A stretch of DNA of 64,000 nt from Clostridiaceae bacterium (GCA_012718915.1 JAAYBI010000015.1:1-64000); one strand, 5' to 3'. Positions 44,491-54,160 are shown, counted from the stretch's first letter. Notes: generated by a model from the sequence alone, not told the origin. Translations and numbers: made by a program.

Positions 44491-46224
44491 ATGGATTATA
44501 AAGTGGAGATCAGTGCTCTTCTTTCAAAAATCACCGGATTGGAATCAGAAGAAATTGCTCGACTGATGGAAATACCGCCTCAGTCGGATATGGGTGATTA
44601 CGCTTTTCCGTGTTTTATTTTATCGAAACAAATGCGCAAGTCTCCTGTAATGATAGCTGCTGAGATTGCATCGAGTTCGGATTTTGACGCACCATATATT
44701 GACTCAGTCCGTTCACAAGGACCCTATGTCAATTTTTTCATCGACAAGGGTCATTATGCAAAATCGGTCGTTTCTGAAATACTTCAAAAAGGTGAGCAAT
44801 ACGTATCTTCGAATATCGGAATAGGCAAGACGGTCATTGTCGAGTTTTCTTCACCTAATATTGCAAAGCCTTTTCATGTCGGACATGCATTTACGACGGT
44901 TTTGGGGCATTCTCTGTCACGTATTTATGACAAACTCGGTTATAACGTTGTGCGAGTCAATCATTTGGGAGATTACGGAACACAATTCGGCAAATTGATT
45001 ACAGCCTATCGTTTGTGGGGTGATGAATCTGCTTTGGAGGCATCACCGATTGATGAGTTGCTAAGAATTTATGTGCTTTTCCATGAAAAGGAAAAGGATG
45101 ATCCGCAGTTGACTCAGGATGCCCGTGACAATTTTCGAAGACTCGAGGCTGGTGAGCCGGAAGAGAAAGCTCTGTGGCAGAGATTCAGGGATCTCTCTTT
45201 AAAAGCTTTTGCAAAGGTTTATGATCGAATGGGTGTTACTTTTGACAGTTATAAAGGTGAGAGCGACTACAGTGATAGAATTCCCGGTGTCATTTCTTTT
45301 TTAGAAGAGAAAGACCTGCTCATCGATAGCGATGGCGCTCGGGTAGTTATGCTTGATGAATACAAGTTGCCTCCTTGTCTTGTCGTTAAGTCAGATGGTA
45401 CTACAATTTATGCTTCTAGAGATCTTGCAGCAGCGATGTTCAGACATGAACATTACAATTTTTATAAGAACATATACGTTGTAGGATTACCACAATCGCT
45501 TCATTTTCAACAGGTATTTGCAGTACTGGATAAAGCCGGGGCAGATTACGCAAAAAATTGCGAGCATGTGGGTTTTGGTCTGGTCAAATTTAAGAACATG
45601 AAGTTTTCTACACGTGAAGGTAATATCGTTGTATTGGAAGATCTGCTCAACGAGAGTATTGCGAAGACGCTTGATATCATTAGGTCAAATGCAGAATTAC
45701 GACAGACCGATATGTCAGAAGATGAAATTCTTGATATAGCCAATAAGGTCGGCATTGGTTCAGTAATATACACTTATCTCAAGTCCGGTCGTGAACGGGA
45801 TATTGTGTTTTCTTGGGAAGAGATGTTGGACTTTGAAGGTGATTCGGCACCCTATCTTATATATACATACGCTCGGACGCGTTCGATTTTGAGAAAAGCG
45901 ATGGATCAGGGAATATCTTCTTCAAATGCTTTCGATGACGCATTGTCTCTATTGAAGTCGGATGAAGAATTTGCTCTTTTGAAGCTTCTTTCTGATTTGC
46001 CGGATGCGATTGAAAAAGCGGCTTCAAGCAATGAACCGTTTATGCTCTCCAGACAGGTATCAAGAATTGCGCGTGCATTTAATCGCTTCTATAATAATTC
46101 AAGTATCCTCAGGGATTCGGACGACAGACTTCGCAGTGCTCGTCTGGCTATATGTGAAGCGGTCTGTACGGCCATTAAGACCGGCACGTATTTATTGGGT
46201 ATCGATGTCGTAGAGAGAATGTAG
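44491..46224 (+). CDS. argS: Arginyl-tRNA synthetase
   Basis: Charges tRNA-Arg with arginine using ATP. The 577-residue class Ia enzyme has the N-terminal Add-1 domain, the HIGH-type motif SPNIAKPFHVGHAF near residue 125, NHLGDYGTQFGKL, and in place of KMSKS the FKNMKFSTREGNIV segment typical of ArgRS. A helical anticodon-binding domain ends in FNRFYNNSSIL. GGAGG lies 11 bases before the ATG. It heads a run of closely spaced genes with pepF and the rRNA methyltransferase. Confidence 0.97.
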   Translation: MDYKVEISALLSKITGLESEEIARLMEIPPQSDMGDYAFPCFILSKQMRKSPVMIAAEIASSSDFDAPYIDSVRSQGPYVNFFIDKGHYAKSVVSEILQKGEQYVSSNIGIGKTVIVEFSSPNIAKPFHVGHAFTTVLGHSLSRIYDKLGYNVVRVNHLGDYGTQFGKLITAYRLWGDESALEASPIDELLRIYVLFHEKEKDDPQLTQDARDNFRRLEAGEPEEKALWQRFRDLSLKAFAKVYDRMGVTFDSYKGESDYSDRIPGVISFLEEKDLLIDSDGARVVMLDEYKLPPCLVVKSDGTTIYASRDLAAAMFRHEHYNFYKNIYVVGLPQSLHFQQVFAVLDKAGADYAKNCEHVGFGLVKFKNMKFSTREGNIVVLEDLLNESIAKTLDIIRSNAELRQTDMSEDEILDIANKVGIGSVIYTYLKSGRERDIVFSWEEMLDFEGDSAPYLIYTYARTRSILRKAMDQGISSSNAFDDALSLLKSDEEFALLKLLSDLPDAIEKAASSNEPFMLSRQVSRIARAFNRFYNNSSILRDSDDRLRSARLAICEAVCTAIKTGTYLLGIDVVERM

Positions 46225-46249
46225 TTGCGTTACAAGTGGGGAAGATGTC

Positions 46250-47938
46250 ATGCAGATGCCAAAATACCAAGACCTTCAATATAGGCGTCCTTCTGTTGAT
46301 GATATTAGAGAGTGCGCATTACGGACGCGTCTTCGACTCATGACATCAAAGGATATTTCTTTGGTTGATGCTGCATTGGCGGAGTTTCAACATTCTCTAA
46401 GCGGATTCTATACCGCTGAGGCATTATGCAATATACGTTTTGATCAAAATACTCAAGATGAGTACTTTAGACTTGAGCAGGATTTTTTTGAAGAGAATGA
46501 GCCGATTGTAAGCGAACTCTCTTCGATGGTATATAGTGTTTTGTTACATATGGAAGATATTGATGCGCTTAAGGATCGTTTCGGAGAAATGATTTTTCGT
46601 AAAGCACAGACACAAAAAGAAACCATCAACAGCACCGTGGTAGAATTGTTGTCGCTTGAGAGTTCCCTCGAAAATGATTACGACCAGATCATGGCACAGG
46701 CTCAAATCAGTTTTCACGATAAACTGCTGAATTTATCGATGATGGAGCCATATTTTGAGTCTGGTCACCGAGAAATTCGGAAGAGTGCCCAAGAGGAGGC
46801 GGCAAACTTCTTTGAGTCAGAACTAGACCGGTTTAACGATATTTTTAGTCGACTTGTTGAAACAAGAACTAAGATCGCTGAAAAACTTGGCTTCGAGAAT
46901 TTTGTTGCACTCGGATATAAGCGTATGGAAAGATACGATTATACACCCGAAATGGTTGCTTCTTTTCGAGAAATGGTGTGTAAATATATTGTACCGATGA
47001 CATCAGAAATCAGAAGATTGCAAAAAGAACGCTTGGGTGTTGATGCTCTAAAATATTACGATTTGCCGGTACTTTTTCCGAAGGGCAATCCAAAACCAAT
47101 CATCAGGATGGAAGATTATCCTGAGAAGACGGGTGAAATGTTTAGCGCCCTTATGGGAAAAACTCCGAGTTTCTTCGATATACTAAGAGAATATGGTTTT
47201 ATGGATCTGGTTTCGCGTCCGAGCAAAGCAACCGGTGGTTATTGTGTGACTCTTTTGGATTATGCGATTCCATTTATTCTCATGAATGCAAACGGCACGG
47301 CTGAGGATGTGACGACACTTATTCATGAGTCGGGGCATGCATATGCTTCGCTTAGAAGTGCCGATGCATCACCGTTTATTGAATGCCTTTCGCCGACGCT
47401 TGAGACTTGTGAGATTCATTCGACGGCTTTGGAATACCTGACATATCCTCATCTTGAACTGTTTTTCGGTGATCGTGCTTCGGATGTTCGCGACTTACAC
47501 ATGACTCGATCGCTACTGTTTATTCCTTATGGATGTATGGTTGATGAGTTCCAACATGAGATTTATGCTTCTCCGAATATGACGCATGAACAGAGACATG
47601 ATACTTGGAAGCGTCTGGAAGAGAAATACCAGCCTTTTCTGGATTATGATGGTCAATCGTTTTATGCGTCAGGAGCGGCGTGGGTAAAAAAAGGACACAT
47701 CTTTACCGATCCGTTCTACTATATTGATTATTGTCTGGCTCAAGTCGTATCTTTACAACTTTGGGATAAGTCAAGATCAAATCCTGCTGAAGCGATGAGA
47801 GTATATGATTTGCTTTGCAAAGAAGGCGGCAATAGCATGTTTTTGGATTTGCTGAGTAAATCTGGTTTGGAGTCGCCATTTGAGTCTGGCGTTATTAAGC
47901 GGATTGCTTATCGTGCAGCGGAGTTTTTACAGTTATGA
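46250..47938 (+). CDS. M3-family oligoendopeptidase (PepF type)
   Basis: A cytosolic zinc metallopeptidase that degrades short peptides. The zinc site is LIHESGHAYASL (HExxH), with the third ligand glutamate downstream in LETCEIHSTALEYL. The 562-residue length is normal. The closed, mainly helical fold admits only unfolded peptides. The gene lies 25 bases after argS, and its last four bases overlap the next gene (ATGA). Confidence 0.92.
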   Translation: MQMPKYQDLQYRRPSVDDIRECALRTRLRLMTSKDISLVDAALAEFQHSLSGFYTAEALCNIRFDQNTQDEYFRLEQDFFEENEPIVSELSSMVYSVLLHMEDIDALKDRFGEMIFRKAQTQKETINSTVVELLSLESSLENDYDQIMAQAQISFHDKLLNLSMMEPYFESGHREIRKSAQEEAANFFESELDRFNDIFSRLVETRTKIAEKLGFENFVALGYKRMERYDYTPEMVASFREMVCKYIVPMTSEIRRLQKERLGVDALKYYDLPVLFPKGNPKPIIRMEDYPEKTGEMFSALMGKTPSFFDILREYGFMDLVSRPSKATGGYCVTLLDYAIPFILMNANGTAEDVTTLIHESGHAYASLRSADASPFIECLSPTLETCEIHSTALEYLTYPHLELFFGDRASDVRDLHMTRSLLFIPYGCMVDEFQHEIYASPNMTHEQRHDTWKRLEEKYQPFLDYDGQSFYASGAAWVKKGHIFTDPFYYIDYCLAQVVSLQLWDKSRSNPAEAMRVYDLLCKEGGNSMFLDLLSKSGLESPFESGVIKRIAYRAAEFLQL

Positions 47939-49470
47939 ATCTGCCTCAGTCTTTTTTGGACAGTATTAATTCCTATTTTAATTCGCATCCCGAGATTCCG
48001 AAAACGGGTTTTTTCGAAAGTTTTGATCTTGAGTCTGAGCGGGGAATTCGTCTCAATCGACTTAAAATCAAACCTTCTGATGATATTCGAATGGTATCAC
48101 TTGTCCGAAGAGGGTCGAAAATTTCGAATCAAGCTGATGAGCCCGAAAAGCAAAAGCTACTTCTTGATCCAATTCCGTGGAATCCGTCCGGTTATTATAT
48201 ATCCGGTGCTGTAAGTGGAAATGATCCGCTCTTTCATGCCGGAGCTATCTATATTCAAGAACCGAGCGCGATGTTGCCTGCTCGTGTGCTTATGGCAGAA
48301 GAGGGCGACTATATTCTCGATATGTGCGCGGCGCCGGGCGGAAAAGCAACAGCGATTGCCGAGCAGATCGGACCGGACGGTTTGTTGGTTGCTAACGAAA
48401 TCAGTAACCAACGAGCCAAAGCTCTGATGCGAAACATTGAGCGTTTTGGCATTACAAATGCGGTTATTCTCAATGAAAATCCGAGCAATCTCAAGAATGC
48501 CTTTACTTCGTTCTTTGACAAAATTCTTATTGATGCGCCTTGCTCAGGAGAGGGTATGTTTAGGAGAGATCCCAATGCTACAGCTTCTTGGCTAAAATAC
48601 GGTCCAAATTCGACAGCACAAATTCAAGAGGAGATTCTCGAATACGCTGATGCGATGCTAAAGCCCGGTGGTGTTATTGTCTATTCAACTTGTACTTTTT
48701 CGGAAATTGAGAATGAGAAAATGATTTCTTCATTCATAGAAAAACATCAGGAATACGTTGTTGTTGATCTTTCTTCTCAAATTCCATCCGTCTGGCACAA
48801 CGCTTCCGGTACGTTGCCCGGCAGTATGAGAATATGGCCTCATTTGCATCGCGGCGACGGTCACTTTTGCGTGAGACTCGAAAAGACCAAGTGTAGATGT
48901 TCTGCGGAATCGGATAACCATAGTCTTTCGAATGAGATACATGCCAGACGAGGCAAAGAAAGAGACCCCGGCTCGACGCGTTTGACTAAGTCGCAACATG
49001 AAATGCGAGAAGCATACCTTGAATTCATGAAAGACTTGCTACAAGAATCAGAATACAGAATCTTTTCGGATCGTTCACAACGTGACTTCAAAATATTCGG
49101 TGAGGGTTTTAGAATTCACAATCAACCGGTTGATTTATATCGTCAATTGAAGATTGTAAAATTAGGTCTGTTTCCCGGAGATATCAAGAAGACGACCAAT
49201 GGATTGTATTTCAATCCGTCGCACTCATTAGCTCTCACGTTGAGTCAGAATATGATTCGTACATCAAGATTTTTGAATATGGACTATGATGATACCCGAT
49301 TATTACGCTATCTAAAGGGTGAGACTTTATTTCTTTCAGATTCCGAAAAAGAATATCTTGATGACAAATGTTATCTTGTTGTTGCCGTTGAAGGACTTCC
49401 TCTCGGCTTTGTACAACACCAAAACGGCATGCTTAAAAATCTTTATCCTCAAGGGTGGCGTGTCCTTTGA
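47935..49470 (+). CDS. RsmF/NOL1-NOP2-type RNA cytosine-C5 methyltransferase
   Basis: Adds a methyl group to C5 of cytosine in rRNA using S-adenosylmethionine. The 511-residue product has the cofactor loop DMCAAPGGKATAIA, the TCxxY-type Cys in DAPCSGEGMFRRD and the nucleophile Cys in YSTCTFSEIENE. A C-terminal region of about 160 residues ending in GLPLGFVQHQNGMLKNLYP resembles the extra C-terminal domains of RsmF/YebU. ATG overlaps the pepF stop by four bases. The target position in rRNA is inferred only by family. Confidence 0.92.
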   Translation: MNLPQSFLDSINSYFNSHPEIPKTGFFESFDLESERGIRLNRLKIKPSDDIRMVSLVRRGSKISNQADEPEKQKLLLDPIPWNPSGYYISGAVSGNDPLFHAGAIYIQEPSAMLPARVLMAEEGDYILDMCAAPGGKATAIAEQIGPDGLLVANEISNQRAKALMRNIERFGITNAVILNENPSNLKNAFTSFFDKILIDAPCSGEGMFRRDPNATASWLKYGPNSTAQIQEEILEYADAMLKPGGVIVYSTCTFSEIENEKMISSFIEKHQEYVVVDLSSQIPSVWHNASGTLPGSMRIWPHLHRGDGHFCVRLEKTKCRCSAESDNHSLSNEIHARRGKERDPGSTRLTKSQHEMREAYLEFMKDLLQESEYRIFSDRSQRDFKIFGEGFRIHNQPVDLYRQLKIVKLGLFPGDIKKTTNGLYFNPSHSLALTLSQNMIRTSRFLNMDYDDTRLLRYLKGETLFLSDSEKEYLDDKCYLVVAVEGLPLGFVQHQNGMLKNLYPQGWRVL

Positions 49471-49527
49471 ATTAACCCGTCTCATAATTTAATTCGATTT
49501 TCAGCAAAAAAGATGATGAGGTTTACG

Positions 49528-50121
49528 ATGGAAAGGCTAATAGTCGCTACAAATAACAATGGGAAACTTGAAGAAATATCCGCCATACTTGGCTCGCATT
49601 TTTGCGTTCTCGGCATGAAAGATGCCGGTATAGACATGGATATTGAAGAAAATGGAAGCACATTTGTCGATAATGCACGGATTAAAGCCAGAGCCATCCA
49701 TGAACTCATCGGAGGTCATGTATTGGCAGATGACTCCGGCTTGTGCATAGACGCATTGAATGGTGCTCCGGGCATATATTCAGCGCGATTTTTCGGAAAA
49801 GATTCTACGTACGAAGAGAAGTTTATAGAAATTAACCGTTTATTGGATGGTGTCCCGGAAGATAACAGAACCGCACAATTCGTTTGCGCGATTGTATATA
49901 TTGATAGTAATGGCAAAGAAGTCATTGCTGAAGGTCGTGTTGACGGTGTATTGCTGGCAACTCCTCGTGGGCGTAAGGGATTTGGTTATGATCCCATATT
50001 TTATATTCCGGAACTGAGAAAGACGACTGCTGAAATCAGTGATACTGAGAAAAATATGATTAGTCATCGCGGGCGTGCGCTATATCATTTACTTCAACTA
50101 TTGGAGACAGAAAACAAATAG
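49528..50121 (+). CDS. XTP/dITP pyrophosphatase
   Basis: Removes non-canonical purine nucleotides (XTP, ITP, dITP) from the pool by hydrolysing them to monophosphates. The 197-residue product has the family markers: ATNNNGKLEEI at the start, ADDSGLCIDALNGAPGIYSARF with the catalytic metal-binding acids, and GRKGFGYDPIF with SHRGRA near the end. ATG at 49528 follows GATGAGG by five to six bases; an upstream in-frame ATG at 49513 has no site. This is the RdgB/HAM1 family. Confidence 0.95.
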   Translation: MERLIVATNNNGKLEEISAILGSHFCVLGMKDAGIDMDIEENGSTFVDNARIKARAIHELIGGHVLADDSGLCIDALNGAPGIYSARFFGKDSTYEEKFIEINRLLDGVPEDNRTAQFVCAIVYIDSNGKEVIAEGRVDGVLLATPRGRKGFGYDPIFYIPELRKTTAEISDTEKNMISHRGRALYHLLQLLETENK

Positions 50122-50152
50122 TCACTTCTTGGCAAACTCGATGACTTTAGAC

Positions 50153-50181
50153 TTGATAAATTCTCATCATAATGGTATAGT
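50153..50181 (+). promoter_or_regulatory. Promoter of pheB-hom
   Basis: TTGATA (50153-50158), a 17-base spacer and TATAGT (50176-50181), giving a start near 50188. Confidence 0.6.
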
Positions 50182-50193
50182 TCCAATAAAGAC

Positions 50194-50221
50194 AAATGTT
50201 CACGAAGCGTGGACATTTTTT
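50194..50221 (+). terminator. Hairpin with T-tract in the pheB leader
   Basis: AAATGTTCACG (50194-50204) pairs with CGTGGACATTT (50208-50218), with one wobble and a 3-base loop, followed by T to 50221. It has full terminator form, yet it starts about six bases after the predicted transcription start and ends 12 bases before the pheB ribosome binding site. It may end the upstream operon or protect the 5' end of the pheB mRNA. Confidence 0.7.
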
Positions 50222-50243
50222 CTCTGTTCTGATGGAGGTAATT

Positions 50244-50687
50244 ATGCCTAAGAATGAAGAATATTTTTTGGTTCGTTCTGACATACTCCCAGAGGTTTTT
50301 GTAAAAGTAATGCAAGTCAAGCGACTTCTTAACTCCGGGAAAGCTCGTTCAATCAATGAAGCGGTACAGGTGATCGGCATTTCCAGAAGCGCCTATTACA
50401 AGTACAAGGACTCGATTATGCCGTTCTACGAGACCAGTAAGGGCAAAATTGTTACTTTGACCGTTTCTGTAGAGAATTTTCCCGGCATACTCGCCGGTAT
50501 CATTCAGAGTATTGCATTCGCCAAAGGAAATATTCTGACGATTAATCAGAATATCCCGATTAATGGGTTAGCGGATATTTCCATTTCAATGGAAACCGAC
50601 CGTATGACGCGTTCAATAGATTTGTTGGTCACGGATGTTCAGAAGATTCCCGGCGTCAGATCATGTCGTATTATGGCCAGAGAATAA
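50244..50687 (+). CDS. pheB: ACT-domain protein, PheB family (UPF0735)
   Basis: A 147-residue protein with an N-terminal helix-turn-helix-like part (SINEAVQVIGISRSAYYKYK) and a C-terminal ACT domain at about 70-147 (VTLTVSVENFPGILAGIIQS) that probably binds an amino acid. In Bacillota such genes lie next to hom or pheA and are thought to regulate amino acid synthesis. GGAGGT at 50234-50239 sets the ATG at 50244. Hom starts 19 bases after its stop, so the two form an operon and the protein may sense threonine or a related amino acid. Confidence 0.88.
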   Translation: MPKNEEYFLVRSDILPEVFVKVMQVKRLLNSGKARSINEAVQVIGISRSAYYKYKDSIMPFYETSKGKIVTLTVSVENFPGILAGIIQSIAFAKGNILTINQNIPINGLADISISMETDRMTRSIDLLVTDVQKIPGVRSCRIMARE

Positions 50688-50706
50688 TTGTCCTGGAGGA
50701 ATTTAT

Positions 50707-51942
50707 ATGATAAATATCGGAATACTTGGGTTTGGTGTTGTGGGTTCGGGCGTTGCCGAAGTCATTGCAATGAATCGCGAAAAACTTGAAAGACATCTTG
50801 AACAACCCATTCAAGTGAAAAAAATCTTGGATGTCCGCGATTTTGAAGAAGGTCCCTTTTCCGGATTATTGACCAAGGATTCTGAAGAGTTCTTTGATGA
50901 TTCAGACATCTCTGTGGTCGTTGAGACCATCGGTGGAGTAGGGATTGCATACGAATTTACATCTCGGGCGCTCAAGCAGGGAAAAAGCGTTGTGACATCT
51001 AATAAAGAATTGGTCGCTACACATGGTGTTGAACTCCTACAATTAGCAAAAGATAACCATTGTGCTTATTTTTTCGAAGCAGCAGTTGGAGGAGGCATTC
51101 CGATTATTCGTCCGCTTCATCGTTGTTTGGCAGCCAATCGTATTACGAAAATTGCAGGTATTGTCAATGGTACTACGAACTATATTCTGACGCAAATGGA
51201 GTCCTCCGATATGGATTTTTCCGCTGCACTATCGCGAGCGCAATTAAAAGGTTATGCGGAGAGCAATCCCTCTGCAGATATAGACGGTATTGATGCACAA
51301 CGAAAAATTGCGATTCTTTCCAGCATCGCGATGAATGGTATATATATTGACCCGGATCAGATTCATACTGAGGGTATTAAGAATATTAGCTCTGAAGACA
51401 TGTCCTATGCACGAGCGCTTGGAGCGAAAATAAAGCTTTTGGCTATATATAAGAGCTATAAAGAAGGATCTTGCGAGATAATTGTGGCACCGCATTTGCT
51501 CGATCGATCGGAACCAATATCTGTTGCAGATGGTGTGTTTAACGCAATCGCCGTTGACGGGAATGCACTTGGACCGTCCATGTTTTACGGAAAGGGTGCA
51601 GGAAAACTTGCGACTGCATCGGCAGTTGTTGCTGATGTGCTTGATGCAGCATTGCACCAGTCAAAAAATGCGCATATTATGTCCTGGACGCATCCTCAGC
51701 AAACGGTTGTAAAACCTTTTGAAGAGATGCACGTAAAAGCTCTGATTCGATTAAAAGGTGATGTAGACATAAACAAGTATCGAAGTCTATTTCCCAATAT
51801 GCAGATTAAACCTGTAGTTTCAGCTGTTCGTAATGAAACAGCACTCGTCGTCGGACAGGAAGGCACACTTACAGAAAAAATGCTTGCCGAAGCGACATCT
51901 CAAATCAAAGAATTCATCGCATTAATCAGAGTATATAATTAA
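50707..51942 (+). CDS. hom: Homoserine dehydrogenase
   Basis: Reduces aspartate semialdehyde to homoserine, the branch towards threonine and methionine. The 411-residue product has the NAD(P)-binding start INIGILGFGVVGSGVAEVI, the conserved VTSNKELVA and GGGIPIIRPL motifs, the catalytic-domain signature NPSADIDGIDAQRKIAIL, and a C-terminal ACT domain (about 340-411) for feedback by threonine. GGAGG at 50696-50700 sets the ATG. thrB and thrC are not in the window. Confidence 0.96.
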   Translation: MINIGILGFGVVGSGVAEVIAMNREKLERHLEQPIQVKKILDVRDFEEGPFSGLLTKDSEEFFDDSDISVVVETIGGVGIAYEFTSRALKQGKSVVTSNKELVATHGVELLQLAKDNHCAYFFEAAVGGGIPIIRPLHRCLAANRITKIAGIVNGTTNYILTQMESSDMDFSAALSRAQLKGYAESNPSADIDGIDAQRKIAILSSIAMNGIYIDPDQIHTEGIKNISSEDMSYARALGAKIKLLAIYKSYKEGSCEIIVAPHLLDRSEPISVADGVFNAIAVDGNALGPSMFYGKGAGKLATASAVVADVLDAALHQSKNAHIMSWTHPQQTVVKPFEEMHVKALIRLKGDVDINKYRSLFPNMQIKPVVSAVRNETALVVGQEGTLTEKMLAEATSQIKEFIALIRVYN

Positions 51943-51955
51943 TAATGGTTCAACC

Positions 51956-51999
51956 AAAAGGGCTGTCTCAAAACGAAAGTTGAGAGACAGCCCCTTTTT
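51956..51999. terminator. Terminator between hom and glutamine synthetase
   Basis: AAAAGGGCTGTCTC and GAGACAGCCCCTTTTT form a long stem with one bulged base. Runs of A before and T after let it serve both convergent genes. Confidence 0.88.
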
Positions 52000-52015
52000 G
52001 CGATGTGATAATGGA

Positions 52016-53926
52016 TTAAATCTGATTCAGTAAATACTCAGAATAAAGTGTAATGAGTTCTGTCTGCAACGCATTCATGAGTTGCTGCAGGCGAGAAAGT
52101 TCTTTCAGATTTTTTGCATCAATAGCGAGACGAATCTCCTTGAAAATACTGACGTATTCGGAAGTATCCTTTGCAAGACGTAATTTGATACTTTGGATGT
52201 CTTTCCAAAGAAGGACATCATACTCGCTGTCTTCGTCATGACAAGGGTCAATTCGGCGAATTCGTGAGAGGTTATCCGGAATAATTCGATCGGCTAACTC
52301 CATCTGCCAACGATCCAGCATCGCATGAGTATACGAAGCAATCAATCGATCGCTGAAGACGCCGCCGGCACATAAGACGGGAATCAAGTAATCATCGCGA
52401 AGTAATGTGCGAAGAGAATCATATACCGTTGACGGCGGTTTTCCGAAAAGTGTATCGCGCTCTTCAGCAGAATAGTGAACAAAGATATCATCCTCGGATC
52501 TGTACAAACGATTCTGCTCGAGATAATCGCCTTTTTCCCCGTATGGCTTGCAAAACTCTTTTTCAAGAGAAGAGGTATCTCTTTTAGAAGATGCGGCATA
52601 TTCAATACCCTCCAGCATGCATTGGTATGTTGCAGCTAAGCAAAGATAAGTATTGGTGTGTGGATTTGGAGATCGAATTTCCATTCTTGTTTGGGAAGGG
52701 GACTCCATGTTTCGAATTAATCCGATGAGGACGGTGCGATTTCTCGAAGGAACCGAGATATCTCTGCCCAGTGAAACAACCGGATGAGTCGGAGCCTCAA
52801 AACCAGGCTGAAGTCGAAGAAACGCGTCCGAAGTCACGGAAATAAATGGGTTGATCAGAGAATAATGCTTCATGAATCCCATAAGAGCGCCCCATCCGAT
52901 AATGCTGAGAAAGTCTTTTTTCATATTTCCCGGACTGAACAAATTAACTTTCTTACCATTCTTCAGATAGGCAACAGCGTTGATGTGTGTGTGCTCACCG
53001 CTGCCGGCCACACCATGCAAAGGTTTCGCCGAAAAACTAACATCAAGTCCGTGCATACGGAATACTTCTTTAATGAAAATACGTGCCAATAGTTCATAAT
53101 CCGCAGATTGAAGAGCCGTTGAATATTTCCAATCGACCTCAAGCTGCTCCATTATGTTGTGGAATTCCCCTTTTCCGGAAAGCTGAGCCTTTACGCCGCC
53201 AACCTCCTTGTGGGCCATTTCAGGATCAAAACCATAGAGTTTAAGAAGAAGAATCGATTGCTCCAAAGCAGTTCGGACAACGCCCTTGGTGCGCTTCCAA
53301 TATTGCTCCTTTAAACTCTCGGAAATACTTAATAGCTGGGCGCTGATTGTCTCATCCGGCGAACTGACCCAGAATTCGAGTTCGGTTGCCACTAACAATT
53401 CAACATGATCGACGTCTTCAGGAGCAAAGCCAATATCTGCGGCGACATGGGGATAGGCCCTAAGCGTATCCATAATGACAGTTGAAAATCTATCGACCGC
53501 GCGCTTGAGGATAGATCTGGAACATACTCGATTTCCGTTATGAACCAAAAAGGATGGGATGCGCAACGTTCCGATCGGTAAATTGGTGTTCGGACAAATA
53601 TGCTCATAATTGTAATCGACAAACCAATTCACATCCGTATCGGTCTCAAAATCGACCTGGCCATCGTTCAGCGTAGCTATGCCGGGGAGGACAACGGAAG
53701 AACCATCGGTTTGGACGGCATGTCCGCTCAGATAGCCTTTGATGTTGCTTAGGAAGTTTGAGATAGGAATTTTCTCATCCGTATCATTTCCGGCAAGATC
53801 TATGCCGACAAAAGAGACAAACTGAATATGGGGGTTGGCATCTAAGATTTGAGTTAGTTGATCTTCATTGTGCGTAGAAACCGGAATGACGTATAGGAGG
53901 TCGGGATAGATTTGAAATGGTCTCAT
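52016..53926 (-). CDS. Glutamine synthetase, long form with C-terminal extension
   Basis: Makes glutamine from glutamate, ammonia and ATP. The N-terminal beta-grasp (FVSFVGIDLAGND, then TDGSSVVLPGIATL) and catalytic domain (GVAGSGEHTHINAVAY and RMEIRSPNPHTNTYL) follow the type I pattern. The protein has 636 residues against about 445 for standard GSI. The extra ~190 C-terminal residues are helical and highly charged, ending in LQQLMNALQTELITLYSEYL. The usual type I adenylylation site is not evident. The ATG has a weak site (AAAGG) on the minus strand. It has its own extended -10 promoter and is divergent from the hydrogenase-type cluster. Confidence 0.85.
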   Translation of the reverse strand: MRPFQIYPDLLYVIPVSTHNEDQLTQILDANPHIQFVSFVGIDLAGNDTDEKIPISNFLSNIKGYLSGHAVQTDGSSVVLPGIATLNDGQVDFETDTDVNWFVDYNYEHICPNTNLPIGTLRIPSFLVHNGNRVCSRSILKRAVDRFSTVIMDTLRAYPHVAADIGFAPEDVDHVELLVATELEFWVSSPDETISAQLLSISESLKEQYWKRTKGVVRTALEQSILLLKLYGFDPEMAHKEVGGVKAQLSGKGEFHNIMEQLEVDWKYSTALQSADYELLARIFIKEVFRMHGLDVSFSAKPLHGVAGSGEHTHINAVAYLKNGKKVNLFSPGNMKKDFLSIIGWGALMGFMKHYSLINPFISVTSDAFLRLQPGFEAPTHPVVSLGRDISVPSRNRTVLIGLIRNMESPSQTRMEIRSPNPHTNTYLCLAATYQCMLEGIEYAASSKRDTSSLEKEFCKPYGEKGDYLEQNRLYRSEDDIFVHYSAEERDTLFGKPPSTVYDSLRTLLRDDYLIPVLCAGGVFSDRLIASYTHAMLDRWQMELADRIIPDNLSRIRRIDPCHDEDSEYDVLLWKDIQSIKLRLAKDTSEYVSIFKEIRLAIDAKNLKELSRLQQLMNALQTELITLYSEYLLNQI

Positions 53927-53959
53927 AATGCTGCCAGCCTTTCAGTAAAAATCAAAGAC

Positions 53960-53968
53960 ATTATACCA
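53960..53968 (-). promoter_or_regulatory. Extended -10 promoter of glutamine synthetase
   Basis: Minus strand TGGTATAAT, a perfect extended -10 element, 33 bases before the start codon; the -35 is weak. The 234-base divergent gap also has two copies of TAGTCTAT (53998-54005 and 54027-54034). Confidence 0.55.
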
Positions 53969-54100
53969 CGTCTATGCTTCTCTACATACTGTCTGTTAGT
54001 CTATACGCTCGGAAAATGGATGTCACTAGTCTATCGTCAAAATATATAAGATACAACAATTTGTAGAATATCTAACATATGAGATTGGCGTTTTCATGTT

Positions 54101-54144
54101 ATTATGTCAATGAGTCATTTCAAAGATGACATGATTATGTCAAT
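54101..54144 (+). promoter_or_regulatory. Direct and inverted repeats upstream of the hydrogenase-type cluster
   Basis: ATTATGTCAAT occurs at 54101-54111 and again at 54134-54144, 33 bases apart. Between them GTCAT (54114-54118) and ATGAC (54126-54130) form an inverted repeat. This lies just before the first ribosome binding site and looks like an operator region. Confidence 0.4.
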
Positions 54145-54160
54145 ATACGGAGGCAAATAT

